Below, piece after piece: positions 43,660 through 52,336 of a stretch of DNA of 64,000 nt. The stretch is from Bosea sp. 29B. GTDB lineage: Bacteria > Pseudomonadota > Alphaproteobacteria > Rhizobiales > Beijerinckiaceae. The position numbers were made by a program, and so were the translations under genes. The DNA lies in contig NZ_LR733817.1 in NCBI RefSeq assembly GCF_902506165.1, forward strand, positions 3,147,937 through 3,211,936. The letters run 5' to 3'. Position 1 is the first letter of the stretch; every line of letters begins with the position of its first letter. The notes beneath the pieces were generated by a model. The model did no database searches, was not told where the DNA came from, and saw nothing but the letters and a program-made list of their open reading frames with translations.

Positions 43660-44645
43660 GAGCAGGCCGGCGCCGAGGCCGGCAGCAGCTCGGTCGTGTA
43701 GTAGTCGCTGATCGGCTTGTCCTTGGGCAGGCCGAGATACTGCGTCAGCAGGTCGAAGCTCACGCTCCAGTTCTTCTCCGGGACCTTGCCGAGCGAGGTC
43801 GCGCCGGGTGCGCAGAGCAGCTTGTTGACGACGTCGAACTGCGCCAGCACCTGCGCCTTCTTCACCGAGGGGAATTGCGCGACGACGGCATCGGCCGCCG
43901 CGTCCGGGTTCTTGCGGGCGGCGTCCCAACCCTGGAGGCTCGCCTCGATGAACTTCTTGTAGAGCTCGGCATCGGCCTTGATCTTGTCGTCGCGGGCGAT
44001 GATCGAGAGCCCGACGGTGGGCACGCCGACATCGCGGTAGAAGATGTCGCGGACCTTGAAGCCGCGTTCGCGGATCTGCACCGAGTGGAAATCGGCGCCG
44101 CCGAGGATGGCGTCGACCTTCTTCTCAAGCAGCGCGCCGACGAAGGCGCCGGGATCGATGTTGATGACGTCGACCTTGCCCTTGTCGATGCCGTTGCTGG
44201 CGAGGATCGCGTCGAGCAGCGTCGTCTGGGCCGTGCCGGGCTGAACCGCGAGCTTCTTGCCGACGAGGTCCTTCGGCGAGGCGATGCCGCTCTCCTCCAG
44301 CGCGATGATGGCAAAGCCATTGGTCTGCAGCACCGGCGCGACGATCTTCACCGGCGCGCCCTTCGTCCGCAATTGCATCGCCGCTGGCGCATCGGCGAAG
44401 CCGACATCGGTCTGTCCTGTGGCGACCATCTGCGCGGTGGTGCCCGAGCCCTTGCCTTCCTCGATCGTCAGGTTGATGCCGGCCTTCTCGTAGAGGCCCA
44501 TCTGCTTGGCCATCATGAAGCCGGCATTGGGCGCGGCGGCGAGGAAGTTCAGCGTGATCTTCATCGGCTTGCCGGTTTGGGCGAAGGCGATGCCGCTGCT
44601 CAGGGCGAGGATGGCTGCGCTGGTCAGCAACGTTCTGCGGTTCAT
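43656..44645 (-). CDS. ABC transporter substrate-binding protein (NMT1/THI5-like)
   Basis: This is a 329-residue periplasmic binding protein with signal peptide LTSAAILALSSGIAFAQ. The NMT1/SsuA-type fold begins with MKITLNFLAAAPNAGFMMAK and has VGFADAPAAMQLRTKGAPVK and LVGKKLAVQPGTAQTTLLDA. The ligand class includes pyrimidine precursors, nitrate, taurine and aromatic acids. Divergent catabolic genes (amidase, SDR) suggest an amide-containing substrate, by inference only. Confidence 0.9.
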   Translation of the reverse strand: MNRRTLLTSAAILALSSGIAFAQTGKPMKITLNFLAAAPNAGFMMAKQMGLYEKAGINLTIEEGKGSGTTAQMVATGQTDVGFADAPAAMQLRTKGAPVKIVAPVLQTNGFAIIALEESGIASPKDLVGKKLAVQPGTAQTTLLDAILASNGIDKGKVDVINIDPGAFVGALLEKKVDAILGGADFHSVQIRERGFKVRDIFYRDVGVPTVGLSIIARDDKIKADAELYKKFIEASLQGWDAARKNPDAAADAVVAQFPSVKKAQVLAQFDVVNKLLCAPGATSLGKVPEKNWSVSFDLLTQYLGLPKDKPISDYYTTELLPASAPACS

Positions 44646-44696
44646 GATTGTCTCCTCCCTAAGATGCCGGTTGGCTCCGGCTGGATGACGATCGGA

Positions 44697-45503
44697 TCAG
44701 CCCTTGCGCTGCCAGGGCATCAGCAGCACTTCGAGCCAGTCGACGAGGTAGCTGAACAGGATGCCGACGGCCGACAGCGCCACCAGGCAGGCAAAGATCA
44801 GCGGCATGTCGAGGAAGCTCGTGCCGCGCAGAAGCAGGTAGCCGAGGCCGGCATTGGCGCCGACGAATTCGCCGACGATCGCGCCCGTCGCCGCGAACAC
44901 GGCCGAGACCTTGAGGCCCGAGAAGATATAGGCCAGCGCCGCCGGCACCCGGACATAGCGGAAGGTCTGCCAGGCGGACGCGCCCATCGAACGGGTCAGA
45001 TAGAGCACCCGCTCGTCCAGGGCGCGGAAGCCCGTCATGCTCGCGACCAGCGTCGGGAAGAAGCAGAGCAGGAAGGTCAGCAGCACCTTCGGGAACAGGC
45101 CGAAGCCGAACCAGACGACGAAGAGTGGCGCGATCGCGATCTTCGGTACGAGCTGGAAAAAGACGATCACCGGATAGATCGCCTTCTCCAGCAGCTTCAC
45201 CGAGACGATGACATAGCCGAGCGGGATCGAGATCACCGCCGCCATCAGGAAGCCGAGCACGATCTCGTTCGCCGTCACCAGCGTATGCCGGAAGATGTCG
45301 GCGCGATCGATCCACAGGCGCTCGAAGAAGGCGCTCGGAACGGGGAGGATGTATTCGGGGATGCCGGCCATCGGCACCAGCAACTGCCAGGCGATCAGCA
45401 GCACGGCGAAGCTCGCCAGCGGCCAGGCGATCGCCGAGGCCCAGGCGGCGGCCTTGCCGGGAGCCTGTGGCGTGGTAGCCGTGGTGGCGCTGTCGCTGCT
45501 CAT
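44697..45503 (-). CDS. ABC transporter permease (SsuC/TauC type)
   Basis: This 268-residue inner-membrane permease has about six helices. The ATPase-coupling EAA loop appears around ITRSMGASAWQTFRYVRVPA, with G at the conserved position. EFVGANAGLGYLLLRGTSFL is the family's characteristic late segment. Its start overlaps the IclR stop by 4 bases (ATGA), and the binding-protein gene follows after 51 bases. Confidence 0.92.
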   Translation of the reverse strand: MSSDSATTATTPQAPGKAAAWASAIAWPLASFAVLLIAWQLLVPMAGIPEYILPVPSAFFERLWIDRADIFRHTLVTANEIVLGFLMAAVISIPLGYVIVSVKLLEKAIYPVIVFFQLVPKIAIAPLFVVWFGFGLFPKVLLTFLLCFFPTLVASMTGFRALDERVLYLTRSMGASAWQTFRYVRVPAALAYIFSGLKVSAVFAATGAIVGEFVGANAGLGYLLLRGTSFLDMPLIFACLVALSAVGILFSYLVDWLEVLLMPWQRKG

Positions 45504-46348
45504 GCTGATGTCTCTGTCGGCAGCACGCGCAAGGCTGCCTCGGTCGAAACGGCGGGGAGGGCGCCGATCTGCCGCCGCCTGAGCGGCCAGATGGTTGCCA
45601 TCTCCGTTGCGGCCGTGGCGAGCGCCGTCGCGATCTCGCTGCGGCGCACCTCGTGCATGCGCGGCAGCGGCCCGGCGACGCTGAGTGTGCCGGCGACCGG
45701 CGCGCTCGGATCCGGCCCGGCCCGGAAGGTTGTCGCCATCGCGACGGTGCCGATCTCACCCTCCTCGACCGCCAGCGCGTAGCCGCGGCTGCGGGTCTCG
45801 CCGAGATGCTGCCTCAAGGCATCGACATCGCCGAGCGCGTTCGGGCCGGTGCGTCCCTCACCGTCGAAGCCACGCGCGCAGACGATGCGCAGCGCCTCCT
45901 GCTCCGGCAGCGAGGCGAGCCAGGCCTTGCCCGTTGCGGTCGCATGCAGAACAGGCCCCATCCCCATCGGCGGCTCGTAGCGCAGACCGGCGGTCGCTCC
46001 TTGTGCGCGGGCGATCCAGGTCAGGCTCTCGCCCTCGATCACGGCGAGGCGGCAATATTCGCGGGTGGCGCGGGCGAGACCGTCCAGCACGATCTGGCCG
46101 GCATCGGGCAGGCCGCGCAGGTCGAGATTGCGGAAGGCGAGCTGCGACAGCTTCAGGGTCAGTCCGTAGGCGCCCGATTGCGGGTCCTGCGTGACGAAGC
46201 CGCGCTCGCCCAGCGTCGCCAGCAGCCTGTGGGTCGCGCTGACCGGCAGGTCGAGCCGCTCGGCGAGCACGGTCAGGTCGGCGCCGTCGGCCTCGTCGGC
46301 CAGCGCCTCCAGCAGCTTGAATGCGCGCTCGACCGCCGCGATCGTCAC
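45500..46348 (-). CDS. IclR-family transcriptional regulator
   Basis: This 282-residue regulator has the N-terminal winged helix-turn-helix (VERAFKLLEALADEADGADL, then PVSATHRLLATLGERGFVTQ). The effector-binding GAF-like domain includes GPVLHATATGKAWLASLPEQ and RSRGYALAVEEGEIGTVAMA. It heads the ABC transporter unit and faces the EthD-like/SDR/amidase genes across a 122-bp gap with a perfect palindrome. It therefore probably controls both sides in response to the transported compound. Confidence 0.92.
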   Translation of the reverse strand: MTIAAVERAFKLLEALADEADGADLTVLAERLDLPVSATHRLLATLGERGFVTQDPQSGAYGLTLKLSQLAFRNLDLRGLPDAGQIVLDGLARATREYCRLAVIEGESLTWIARAQGATAGLRYEPPMGMGPVLHATATGKAWLASLPEQEALRIVCARGFDGEGRTGPNALGDVDALRQHLGETRSRGYALAVEEGEIGTVAMATTFRAGPDPSAPVAGTLSVAGPLPRMHEVRRSEIATALATAATEMATIWPLRRRQIGALPAVSTEAALRVLPTETSA

Positions 46349-46372
46349 CCGTTCCCGCCCTTGCTCTGATTA

Positions 46373-46395
46373 AAATTGGAAATCATTTCCAATTT
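46373..46395. promoter_or_regulatory. 23-bp perfect palindrome, probable IclR operator
   Basis: Arms AAATTGGAAAT (46373-46383) and ATTTCCAATTT (46385-46395) are exact inverted copies around C46384. The site is 25 bases from the IclR start and 76 bases from the start of the divergent gene. Size and A/T-rich symmetry fit IclR-family operators, and a GGAAATCATTTCC core is typical of this class. Confidence 0.8.
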
Positions 46396-46470
46396 GGATT
46401 TCATTTTCGTATAGAGAGGAGGCGAGGCCAAGTCAACGCGCCCCGCAAGACGAGCCCGGTGGAGGGGACG

Positions 46471-47169
46471 ATGAGCCTGGCAGGTGAGGGAGCGGTCGCG
46501 ATCTGGCACGACATTGCGCCGGAGGGCAGGGCGGAGTTCTATGCCTGGCATGGCGAGGAGCACATGCCTGAGCGGGTCGGCATCCCCGGCTTCCTGCGCG
46601 GTCGCCGCTATGTCGCGATCGACGCCGACCTCGAATTCTTCAACCTGTACGAAGCGCAGAGCGTCGAGGTGCTGAAGGGGCAGGACTATACGACGAGGGT
46701 CAACGCGCCGACGCCCTGGACCTTCTCGGCGGTGAAGCATTTCCGCTCGGTGGCACGCGCGATCTGCCGCGTCTCCCACACCAGCGGTCCGGCTCAGGGT
46801 GGGCTGATCGCGACCTTGCGCTATGACGTGCCCGACAACATCGCCTCCGCCCACAAGGCGGCCTTGCTGCGCGGGCTCGTGCCGGACCTGCTCGCCACGC
46901 GTGGCGTCGCCGGCGTCCACCTGCTGACTGCGGATGCGCAAGCGAGTGGCGTCGCCACTGCCGAGCAGAAGGCGCGCGGCGTCGACAATGCCGTGCCGCG
47001 CTCGGTGCTGCTGCTCGAGGGCTGGGGCGACGAGGCCGAATTCATCGCGCTGGCGCGCGAATCCCTATCGGCCGAGGAGTTGCAGGCCCTCGGCGGCGAA
47101 GGGCCGTTCTCGCTCGGCCTCTACCGCCATCAGATCACCCGGACCAAGACCGCCTGGAGCGCCGGCTGA
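46471..47169 (+). CDS. EthD/DUF4286-like dimeric alpha-beta barrel protein
   Basis: This 232-residue protein begins AIWHDIAPEGRAEFYAWHGE and EHMPERVGIPGFLRGRRYVA, features seen in EthD-like and DUF4286 stress/antibiotic monooxygenase folds (ferredoxin-like beta-alpha-beta units, two copies). The conserved WH-EEHMPER stretch resembles ligand-binding residues in that superfamily. The reaction is unknown. It leads the rightward transcript, overlapping the SDR start by one base (TGATG). GGTGGAGG precedes ATG 46471. Confidence 0.65.
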   Translation: MSLAGEGAVAIWHDIAPEGRAEFYAWHGEEHMPERVGIPGFLRGRRYVAIDADLEFFNLYEAQSVEVLKGQDYTTRVNAPTPWTFSAVKHFRSVARAICRVSHTSGPAQGGLIATLRYDVPDNIASAHKAALLRGLVPDLLATRGVAGVHLLTADAQASGVATAEQKARGVDNAVPRSVLLLEGWGDEAEFIALARESLSAEELQALGGEGPFSLGLYRHQITRTKTAWSAG

Positions 47170-47948
47170 TGAGCACGCGCTATGATCTCTCCGGCCGCCA
47201 TGCGGTCGTCACCGGCGGTGCCGGCGGACTCGGCCGTGGCATCGCCCACGCGCTGATCGAGGCCGGCGCCAGTGTCACCCTCTGGGACCAGGATGGAGAC
47301 AGCCTGGCGCAGGCCATTGCCGAGCTGGGGCGCCGGGCGAGCCAGCGTCAGCTCGACATTCGCGACCTGCACGCGGTCGATGCGGCGGCCGATGCTGTGA
47401 TCTCCGCCCATGGCCGCATCGACATCCTGGTCAACAATGCCGGCGTGCTCGGCGAAGTCAGGCCGATCTGGGAGACGACGCCCGACAACTTCCAGCGCGT
47501 GCTGCAGGTCAATCTGTTCGGCGCCTATCTGGTGACGCGGGCGGTCGTCGGCCGGATGCTGAGACAGGAGCCCCGGCGCTCGCCGGATGGTCATCCGCTG
47601 CGCGGCCATGTCGTCAACATCGCCTCGATCCAGGGCAAGGAAGGCATGGCGATGGCCGCTGCCTATTCCGCCTCGAAGGCAGGCTTGATCGCGCTGACCA
47701 AGAGCGTCGCCAAGGAAACGGCGAAGGAGGGCATCGTCGTCACAGCGGTGACGCCCGCCGCCGCCGAGACGGCGATGGCGAAGGAGATTTCGGCCGAGCG
47801 GCGCGCCGACATCATGTCGCGCATCCCGATGGGGCGCTTCGTCGAGGTGGCGGAGGTGGCGCGGCTGGTGCTTTGGCTCTCCAGCGACGACTGCTCCTTC
47901 TCGACCGGCGGCATCTTCGACCTCTCCGGCGGTCGCGCGACCTACTGA
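47169..47948 (+). CDS. SDR-family oxidoreductase (FabG-like)
   Basis: This 259-residue classical short-chain dehydrogenase has the cofactor motif VVTGGAGGLGRGIA, NNAG in DILVNNAGVLGEVRP, the catalytic Ser in VVNIASIQG, and Tyr/Lys in AAAYSASKAGLIALT. The C-terminal SFSTGGIFDLSGGRATY is typical. It probably oxidises or reduces an intermediate in the IclR-controlled pathway. Start ATG 47169 overlaps the previous stop. Confidence 0.92.
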   Translation: MSTRYDLSGRHAVVTGGAGGLGRGIAHALIEAGASVTLWDQDGDSLAQAIAELGRRASQRQLDIRDLHAVDAAADAVISAHGRIDILVNNAGVLGEVRPIWETTPDNFQRVLQVNLFGAYLVTRAVVGRMLRQEPRRSPDGHPLRGHVVNIASIQGKEGMAMAAAYSASKAGLIALTKSVAKETAKEGIVVTAVTPAAAETAMAKEISAERRADIMSRIPMGRFVEVAEVARLVLWLSSDDCSFSTGGIFDLSGGRATY

Positions 47949-48080
47949 GCCGCGCGCTTCAGCGGCGCACCGGCTGCATACCCCGTCTGCGGGGGGACGT
48001 TCCCGGCTTCCTTTCGGCACTTGGCCTGTGCCAGCATGGCTGCATCGGCGGCCCCGCTGCGGGATTCCAGGAACAGATCC

Positions 48081-49325
48081 ATGCTTTCGGTTCGCGATAT
48101 CGCTCGCCGCGTCGCCAATGGCGCGATTTCCGCCCAGGCTGCCCTTGCCGACAGCGAGCGACGAATCGACGAGCGCGATGGCGACCTGCGCGCCTTTGCA
48201 GCCCGCCCTGAAACTCTTAAGGCAGGCGAGGGGCCGCTCTCCGGCATCGCCGTCGGGGTCAAGGATATCATCGACACCGCCGATCTGCCGACCGGCATGG
48301 GCGCTGCGATCTATGACGGCAACCAGCCCAGGGCCGATGCGCCGATCGTGATGGCGCTCAAGGCAGCCGGTGCGACCGTCGCCGGCAAGACGCAGACTAC
48401 CGCCTTCGCCTTCCTCGATCCCGCCCCGACCCGCAATCCGCACGATCCCTCGGCAAGTCCCGGCGGCTCCTCTGCAGGCTCGGCAGCGGCTGTCGCCGCC
48501 AGCCTCGTGCCGCTCGCGATCGGTACCCAGACCGGCGGCTCGGTGATCCGTCCGGCCGCCTATTGCGGCGTCGCGGCGATCAAGCCGTCCTATGGCCTGC
48601 TGCCGACGGTCGGGGTGAAGCCCTTCTCCTGGTCACTCGACACGCTCGGCCTGATGGCCGCCAGCGCCGACGATCTCGGTTTTGCGCTGGCAGCGCTGAC
48701 CGGCCGGCCCGATCTCGACGCATCCGAAGCCAAACTCGATGGGCTCAGGCTCGGGCTCTGCCGACAGGAGTTCACCGACCGGCCGGAGCCGTCCTGCGAG
48801 GGGGCGCTGCAACGCATCGCCGATTTCGCCCGCAGGGGCGGTGCGACCGTTCTGGATATCGCGACGCCGGCCGAGCTCGCCGAGACCTTCCAGGCTCATG
48901 GTCCCCTGCAGAACTGGGAGGCAACGCAGGCGCTCGCCTGGGAATACGCCAATCATCGCGAAGACCTGCCGCCGAAGCTGCGGGCCTATCTCGACGAAGC
49001 TCGCGCCACTACGCCTGACGATTACGACGCGGCCCGCGGCACTGCCCGGCGCGGCCGGCATACGGCCGAGCGCTGGTTCGGTGAGGTCGATCTCGTCCTG
49101 ACCTATGCCGCGCCGGGCGAGGCGCCGGAGACGCTCGCCTCGACCGGCGATTCCAAGTTCAACCGGCTCTGGACGCTGCTCGGCACGCCCTGCCTGACCG
49201 TGCCGCTGATGCGAGGCCCGCGTGGCCTGCCGGTCTCCTTCCAGCTCGTCGGCCGCTTCGGTGACGATGCCCGCGTCATCGCCGTGGCGCGGGCGCTCGA
49301 GCGCCTGATCCTGATGCCGGCATGA
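48081..49325 (+). CDS. Amidase signature family enzyme
   Basis: This is a 414-residue amidase with the Ser-cisSer-Lys triad: Lys 61 in GIAVGVKDIIDTADLPTG, cis-Ser near 131 in PGGSSAGSAAAVAASLVPLA, and nucleophile Ser 154 in QTGGSVIRPAAYCG. It hydrolyses a C-N amide bond; the substrate may be the compound brought in by the divergent ABC importer. ATG 48081 has an AGGAA site. It lies 132 bp after the SDR gene and may have its own promoter. Confidence 0.9.
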   Translation: MLSVRDIARRVANGAISAQAALADSERRIDERDGDLRAFAARPETLKAGEGPLSGIAVGVKDIIDTADLPTGMGAAIYDGNQPRADAPIVMALKAAGATVAGKTQTTAFAFLDPAPTRNPHDPSASPGGSSAGSAAAVAASLVPLAIGTQTGGSVIRPAAYCGVAAIKPSYGLLPTVGVKPFSWSLDTLGLMAASADDLGFALAALTGRPDLDASEAKLDGLRLGLCRQEFTDRPEPSCEGALQRIADFARRGGATVLDIATPAELAETFQAHGPLQNWEATQALAWEYANHREDLPPKLRAYLDEARATTPDDYDAARGTARRGRHTAERWFGEVDLVLTYAAPGEAPETLASTGDSKFNRLWTLLGTPCLTVPLMRGPRGLPVSFQLVGRFGDDARVIAVARALERLILMPA

Positions 49326-49607
49326 CGATCTCTCGGCGAGATCTGGGTCCTGGTCCCGCATGGGACAATATTGCGCTGCAACAACTTCGGCTTGATTGTG
49401 GCGGAAAGGATTTATGCTGCACTCGACAATACTAAAAGCTTCTGCCTGGAAGGTCTTGTCCGGGACTATCCACAAAGCAGTTCAATGATTTAACCACTGA
49501 TTAAGAACGCTTCTCTGGTGCGGCGCTCGCTGCGGCGACACAGCCACTTGCGGTGGCCGCCGTTTCTGCTAGCTTCCATGTCAGGTCAATGACAAAGGAG
49601 GGTTCAC

Positions 49608-49691
49608 ATGAACCTCACGCTAAGTCTCGACCGGTTGGCCATGGGAGCAGCTTTCGCGCTGGTTCTGGCGATCGTGATCGGAGCGTTCTGA
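49608..49691 (+). CDS. 27-residue single-helix membrane protein
   Basis: The frame encodes MNLTLSLDRLAMGAAFALVL and AIVIGAF, an amphipathic start followed by one transmembrane helix. AAAGGAGGG, a near-ideal ribosome-binding site, ends 6 bases before ATG 49608. A terminator lies 45 bases after the stop, giving a compact one-gene transcript. The preceding 282 bases (49326-49607) hold no other gene. The family is not recognised; small single-span proteins of this style often bind larger membrane complexes. Confidence 0.65.
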   Translation: MNLTLSLDRLAMGAAFALVLAIVIGAF

Positions 49692-49736
49692 CGGGGAAGT
49701 CAGTCTCGAGTCGAAAAAGACCAATAAGCCAATTGG

Positions 49737-49769
49737 AAAGCGTCGCGGGAGAGGCCCTGCGGCGCTTTT
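49737..49769 (+). terminator. Intrinsic terminator after the 27-residue gene
   Basis: AAAGCGTCGC (49737-49746) pairs with GCGGCGCTTT (49759-49768) with one G-T pair, loop 12 bases, followed by TTTTCCTTT. Confidence 0.7.
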
Positions 49770-49811
49770 CCTTTGGGGCTCGTCAGATCGGGGGCGGTCC
49801 GACGAGGCCGC

Positions 49812-50120
49812 TCAGCTTTCCGGACAGGGATTTTCCGTCACTTCCCAGGACATCAGATTGGTGACGCGGCCGCAGGTGGCCAGGCGGCGGCCCATGGTGG
49901 TGCGGATACAGGACATGCTGCCTTCCGCGATCTTCTTGCCGTCGTTCCAGCAATAGCAATACGGCTCGGGCGCCTGTGCCAGGCGCGGCCTGTCGAGGGC
50001 GACGGCTCTCTCCTGCGCCATGACAGGGGAGGCCGACAGTAACAGGATCGTCGCAGAAAAAGCCGACAACAGCAGCGTTGCGGCACCAGAGCGCGGTAGC
50101 CTCCGAGGGGATCGGACCAT
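49812..50120 (-). CDS. Small exported cysteine-containing hypothetical protein
   Basis: This 102-residue protein has signal peptide LLLSAFSATILLLSASPVMAQ (cleavage after about residue 36). The mature part has five Cys: YCYCWNDG, SCIRTTMG, TCGRV and NPCPES. This spacing suggests a small disulfide-stabilised periplasmic protein. AGGAG lies just before ATG 50120. The family is not recognised; similar small exported proteins are scattered in Rhizobiales. Confidence 0.65.
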   Translation of the reverse strand: MVRSPRRLPRSGAATLLLSAFSATILLLSASPVMAQERAVALDRPRLAQAPEPYCYCWNDGKKIAEGSMSCIRTTMGRRLATCGRVTNLMSWEVTENPCPES

Positions 50121-50302
50121 GGCTCGCTCCTGTCGTTCGCTGGATCAGCGTGACGGTGCGGAAATGGTAGCATAGTGAAGCCGGCAACCCAATATGATCA
50201 GGGCTTGTCCGTCGAAGGTTCAGGTCAGACCCACCTTGCGAAAGTCGTACGACCCAACCATATTTCGGGTCCAGTGAGCCGATCCCGGCTCCGGGAGGAA
50301 CC

Positions 50303-51271
50303 ATGTCACTGATTTCGCTCGCCCGTCGTGGACGTGCAATCGCCCTCATCGCTGGCGCTCTTCTGCTGGTGCCGATCATCGCCGAGGCCGCTCCGGGCGG
50401 CCGTAGCATGGGCAGTCGCGGCTCGCGCAGCCAATCGCAGGTCGCGCCGACGCCGACCGCGCCTGGCTCGTCGTTCCAGCGCAGCCCGACTCAGGCGCCC
50501 GGCACGTCGGCCGCTGCCCCGGCTGCTGGCGCAGCGGGTGCCGCCGCCCAGGCGGCCCGCCCGTCCATGGCGCGCAGCCTGATGATGGGCGTCGCCGGCG
50601 GTCTGCTTGGTGCCGGCCTGTTCGGTCTGCTTTCGGGCGCCGGTTTCGGCGGTCTCGCCGGTATGCTGGGCCTGCTCTTCCAGGTCGCGCTGATCGGTGG
50701 CCTGATCTGGCTGGCGCTGCGCCTGTTCCGTCGCCGCAGCGAGCCGCAGCTCGCCAGCGCCGGTGGGCCGCTGAGCCGCGAGGCCTATCAGCCGCAGCCG
50801 GCCGCGCCCGCCATGGGCGGTCTCGGTGGTGGTGCTGCGGCGGCGTCTGCCGCCAAGCCGGTCGAGTTCGAGTTGCAGGGTGCTGACTACGGCACCTTCG
50901 AGCGCCTGCTCACCGAGGTTCAGGCCGCGATCTCCGATGAGAACATCGCGCGCCTGCGCCAGATCACCACGCCGGAAATCTCCGGCGCTCTCGAGGAAGA
51001 GTTCGCCGACAACGCTCGCAAGGGCCTCATCGAGAAGGCTGCCGAGGTCAAGTTGCTGCAGGGCGACCTCGCCGAATCCTGGCGCGAGGACGGCTATGAG
51101 TACGCGACCGTCGCGATGCGCTTCAGCCTGCTCACCGCCATGGTCGAGCGCAATGGCGGCAAGGTCGTCGAAGGCCATGCCACGATCCCGCGCGAGGTCA
51201 CCGAGCACTGGACCTTCGTGCGTTCGCGCGGCGGCGAGTGGAAAGTCACGGGAATCCAGCCGGTCGAGTAG
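50303..51271 (+). CDS. Tim44-like domain protein
   Basis: This 322-residue membrane protein has an N-terminal signal-like helix (IALIAGALLLVPIIAEAAPG), then a Ser/Pro/Ala-rich low-complexity region. Two hydrophobic segments with many Gly follow (MMGVAGGLLGAGLFGLLSGA and LLFQVALIGGLIWLALRLF). The C-terminal Tim44-like domain (about 190-322) has DYGTFERLLTEVQAAISDEN and TEHWTFVRSRGGEWKVTGIQ. Bacterial relatives are called Tim44-domain or MlaC-like proteins, with membrane association but unclear function. GGGAGGA precedes ATG 50303. Confidence 0.85.
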   Translation: MSLISLARRGRAIALIAGALLLVPIIAEAAPGGRSMGSRGSRSQSQVAPTPTAPGSSFQRSPTQAPGTSAAAPAAGAAGAAAQAARPSMARSLMMGVAGGLLGAGLFGLLSGAGFGGLAGMLGLLFQVALIGGLIWLALRLFRRRSEPQLASAGGPLSREAYQPQPAAPAMGGLGGGAAAASAAKPVEFELQGADYGTFERLLTEVQAAISDENIARLRQITTPEISGALEEEFADNARKGLIEKAAEVKLLQGDLAESWREDGYEYATVAMRFSLLTAMVERNGGKVVEGHATIPREVTEHWTFVRSRGGEWKVTGIQPVE

Positions 51272-51279
51272 AGCCCGTT

Positions 51280-51308
51280 CCGATCAGCTTGCATTGCAAG
51301 CTGATCGG
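51280..51308. repeat. 29-base perfect palindrome after the Tim44 gene
   Basis: Arms 51280-51293 (CCGATCAGCTTGCA) and 51295-51308 are exact inverted copies around one T, with further pairing outside (CCGTT / AACGG). The next palindrome at 51346-51372 starts with the same CCGATCAG, so this appears to be a small tandem family. Confidence 0.75.
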
Positions 51309-51345
51309 GAAAACGGCCTCTAAACTCAAGTGAGAGACGGATTCA

Positions 51346-51372
51346 CCGATCAGGTTATTTCAACCTGATCGG
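51346..51372. repeat. Second hairpin of the CCGATCAG family
   Basis: CCGATCAGGTT (51346-51356) and AACCTGATCGG (51362-51372) make an 11-bp stem with loop ATTTC. It shares its first eight bases with the hairpin 37 bp upstream. Confidence 0.75.
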
Positions 51373-51411
51373 ATCCGGCTCTCCGGCGACGACACGACAC
51401 CCGAAATCTGC

Positions 51412-51438
51412 ACGGCCGGGCTTCGCCCGGCCGTTTTT
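51412..51438 (+). terminator. Intrinsic terminator after the Tim44-like gene
   Basis: ACGGCCGGGC (51412-51421) and GCCCGGCCGT (51425-51434) form a 10-bp stem with loop TTC, followed by a T-run to 51438. It is the last of three hairpins in the 249-bp gap before dapB. Confidence 0.85.
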
Positions 51439-51520
51439 CGTTTCGGCCGACGTAGAAGCGCCCTATAGGCATCTCTAGCGTCGGCGTCCGGCGCCTGCCT
51501 TGGCTATCTGGAGCTTCACC

Positions 51521-52336
51521 ATGAGCGACATGCGTCTCGTCGTCGTCGGCGCCGCCGGCCGGATGGGCCGCACGCTGGTCAAAGCGATCCATGATACGCC
51601 CGGCTGTGTCCTCTCCGCCGCGATCGAGCGGCCGGGCTCGCCCGCGCTCGGACAGGATGCAGCGGTGCTGGCCGGCCTGCCTGCCGGCGGCGTCCTGGTC
51701 AGCGACGATGCGCTCGCCGCCTTCGTCGAGGCCGAGGGCGTGCTCGACTTCACCACACCGGACGCCACCGTGGCCTTCACTGGCCTCGCCGCTCAGGCCC
51801 GCATCGTCCATGTCGCCGGCACCACCGGCATGGAGCCGCAGCATCTGGCGAAGCTGGAGGCTGCCTCGCGCCATGCCGCGATCATCCGCTCCGGCAATAT
51901 GAGCCTCGGCGTCAACCTGCTGGCGGCGCTGGTGCGCAAGGTCGCGGCGACGCTCGGCACCGACTGGGACATCGAGATCGTCGAGATGCACCATCGCATG
52001 AAGGTCGATGCGCCCTCGGGCACGGCCGTCCTGCTCGGCGAAGCGGCGGCCCAGGGCCGCGCCGTCGAACTCGCCGAAGCCCGCGTCGCGGTGCGCGATG
52101 GCCAGGTCGGCGCCCGCCAGCCCGGCACGATCGGCTTCGCCGCCCTGCGCGGCGGTACCGTAGTCGGCGACCACAAGGTGATCTTCGCCGGCGCCGGCGA
52201 GCGGCTCGAGCTCGCCCATGTCGCCGAGGATCGCAGCCTGTTCGCGCAGGGCGCGGTCAAGGCGGCGCTCTGGGGTCGCGGCCGCAAGCCCGGGCTCTAT
52301 TCGATGGCCGACGTGCTCGGCCTCGACAAATTCTGA
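51521..52336 (+). CDS. dapB: 4-hydroxy-tetrahydrodipicolinate reductase
   Basis: DapB reduces HTPA to tetrahydrodipicolinate with NAD(P)H in the lysine/diaminopimelate pathway. The Rossmann motif [14 protein letters not shown] is at residues 7-20, and GTTGM is in [15 protein letters not shown]. The active-site segment [17 protein letters not shown] supplies the catalytic His and Lys. The 271-residue length is standard. The stop overlaps the alkB start (TGATG). The DapB fold and motif set leave little doubt. Confidence 0.97.
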   Translation: MSDMRLVVVGAAGRMGRTLVKAIHDTPGCVLSAAIERPGSPALGQDAAVLAGLPAGGVLVSDDALAAFVEAEGVLDFTTPDATVAFTGLAAQARIVHVAGTTGMEPQHLAKLEAASRHAAIIRSGNMSLGVNLLAALVRKVAATLGTDWDIEIVEMHHRMKVDAPSGTAVLLGEAAAQGRAVELAEARVAVRDGQVGARQPGTIGFAALRGGTVVGDHKVIFAGAGERLELAHVAEDRSLFAQGAVKAALWGRGRKPGLYSMADVLGLDKF

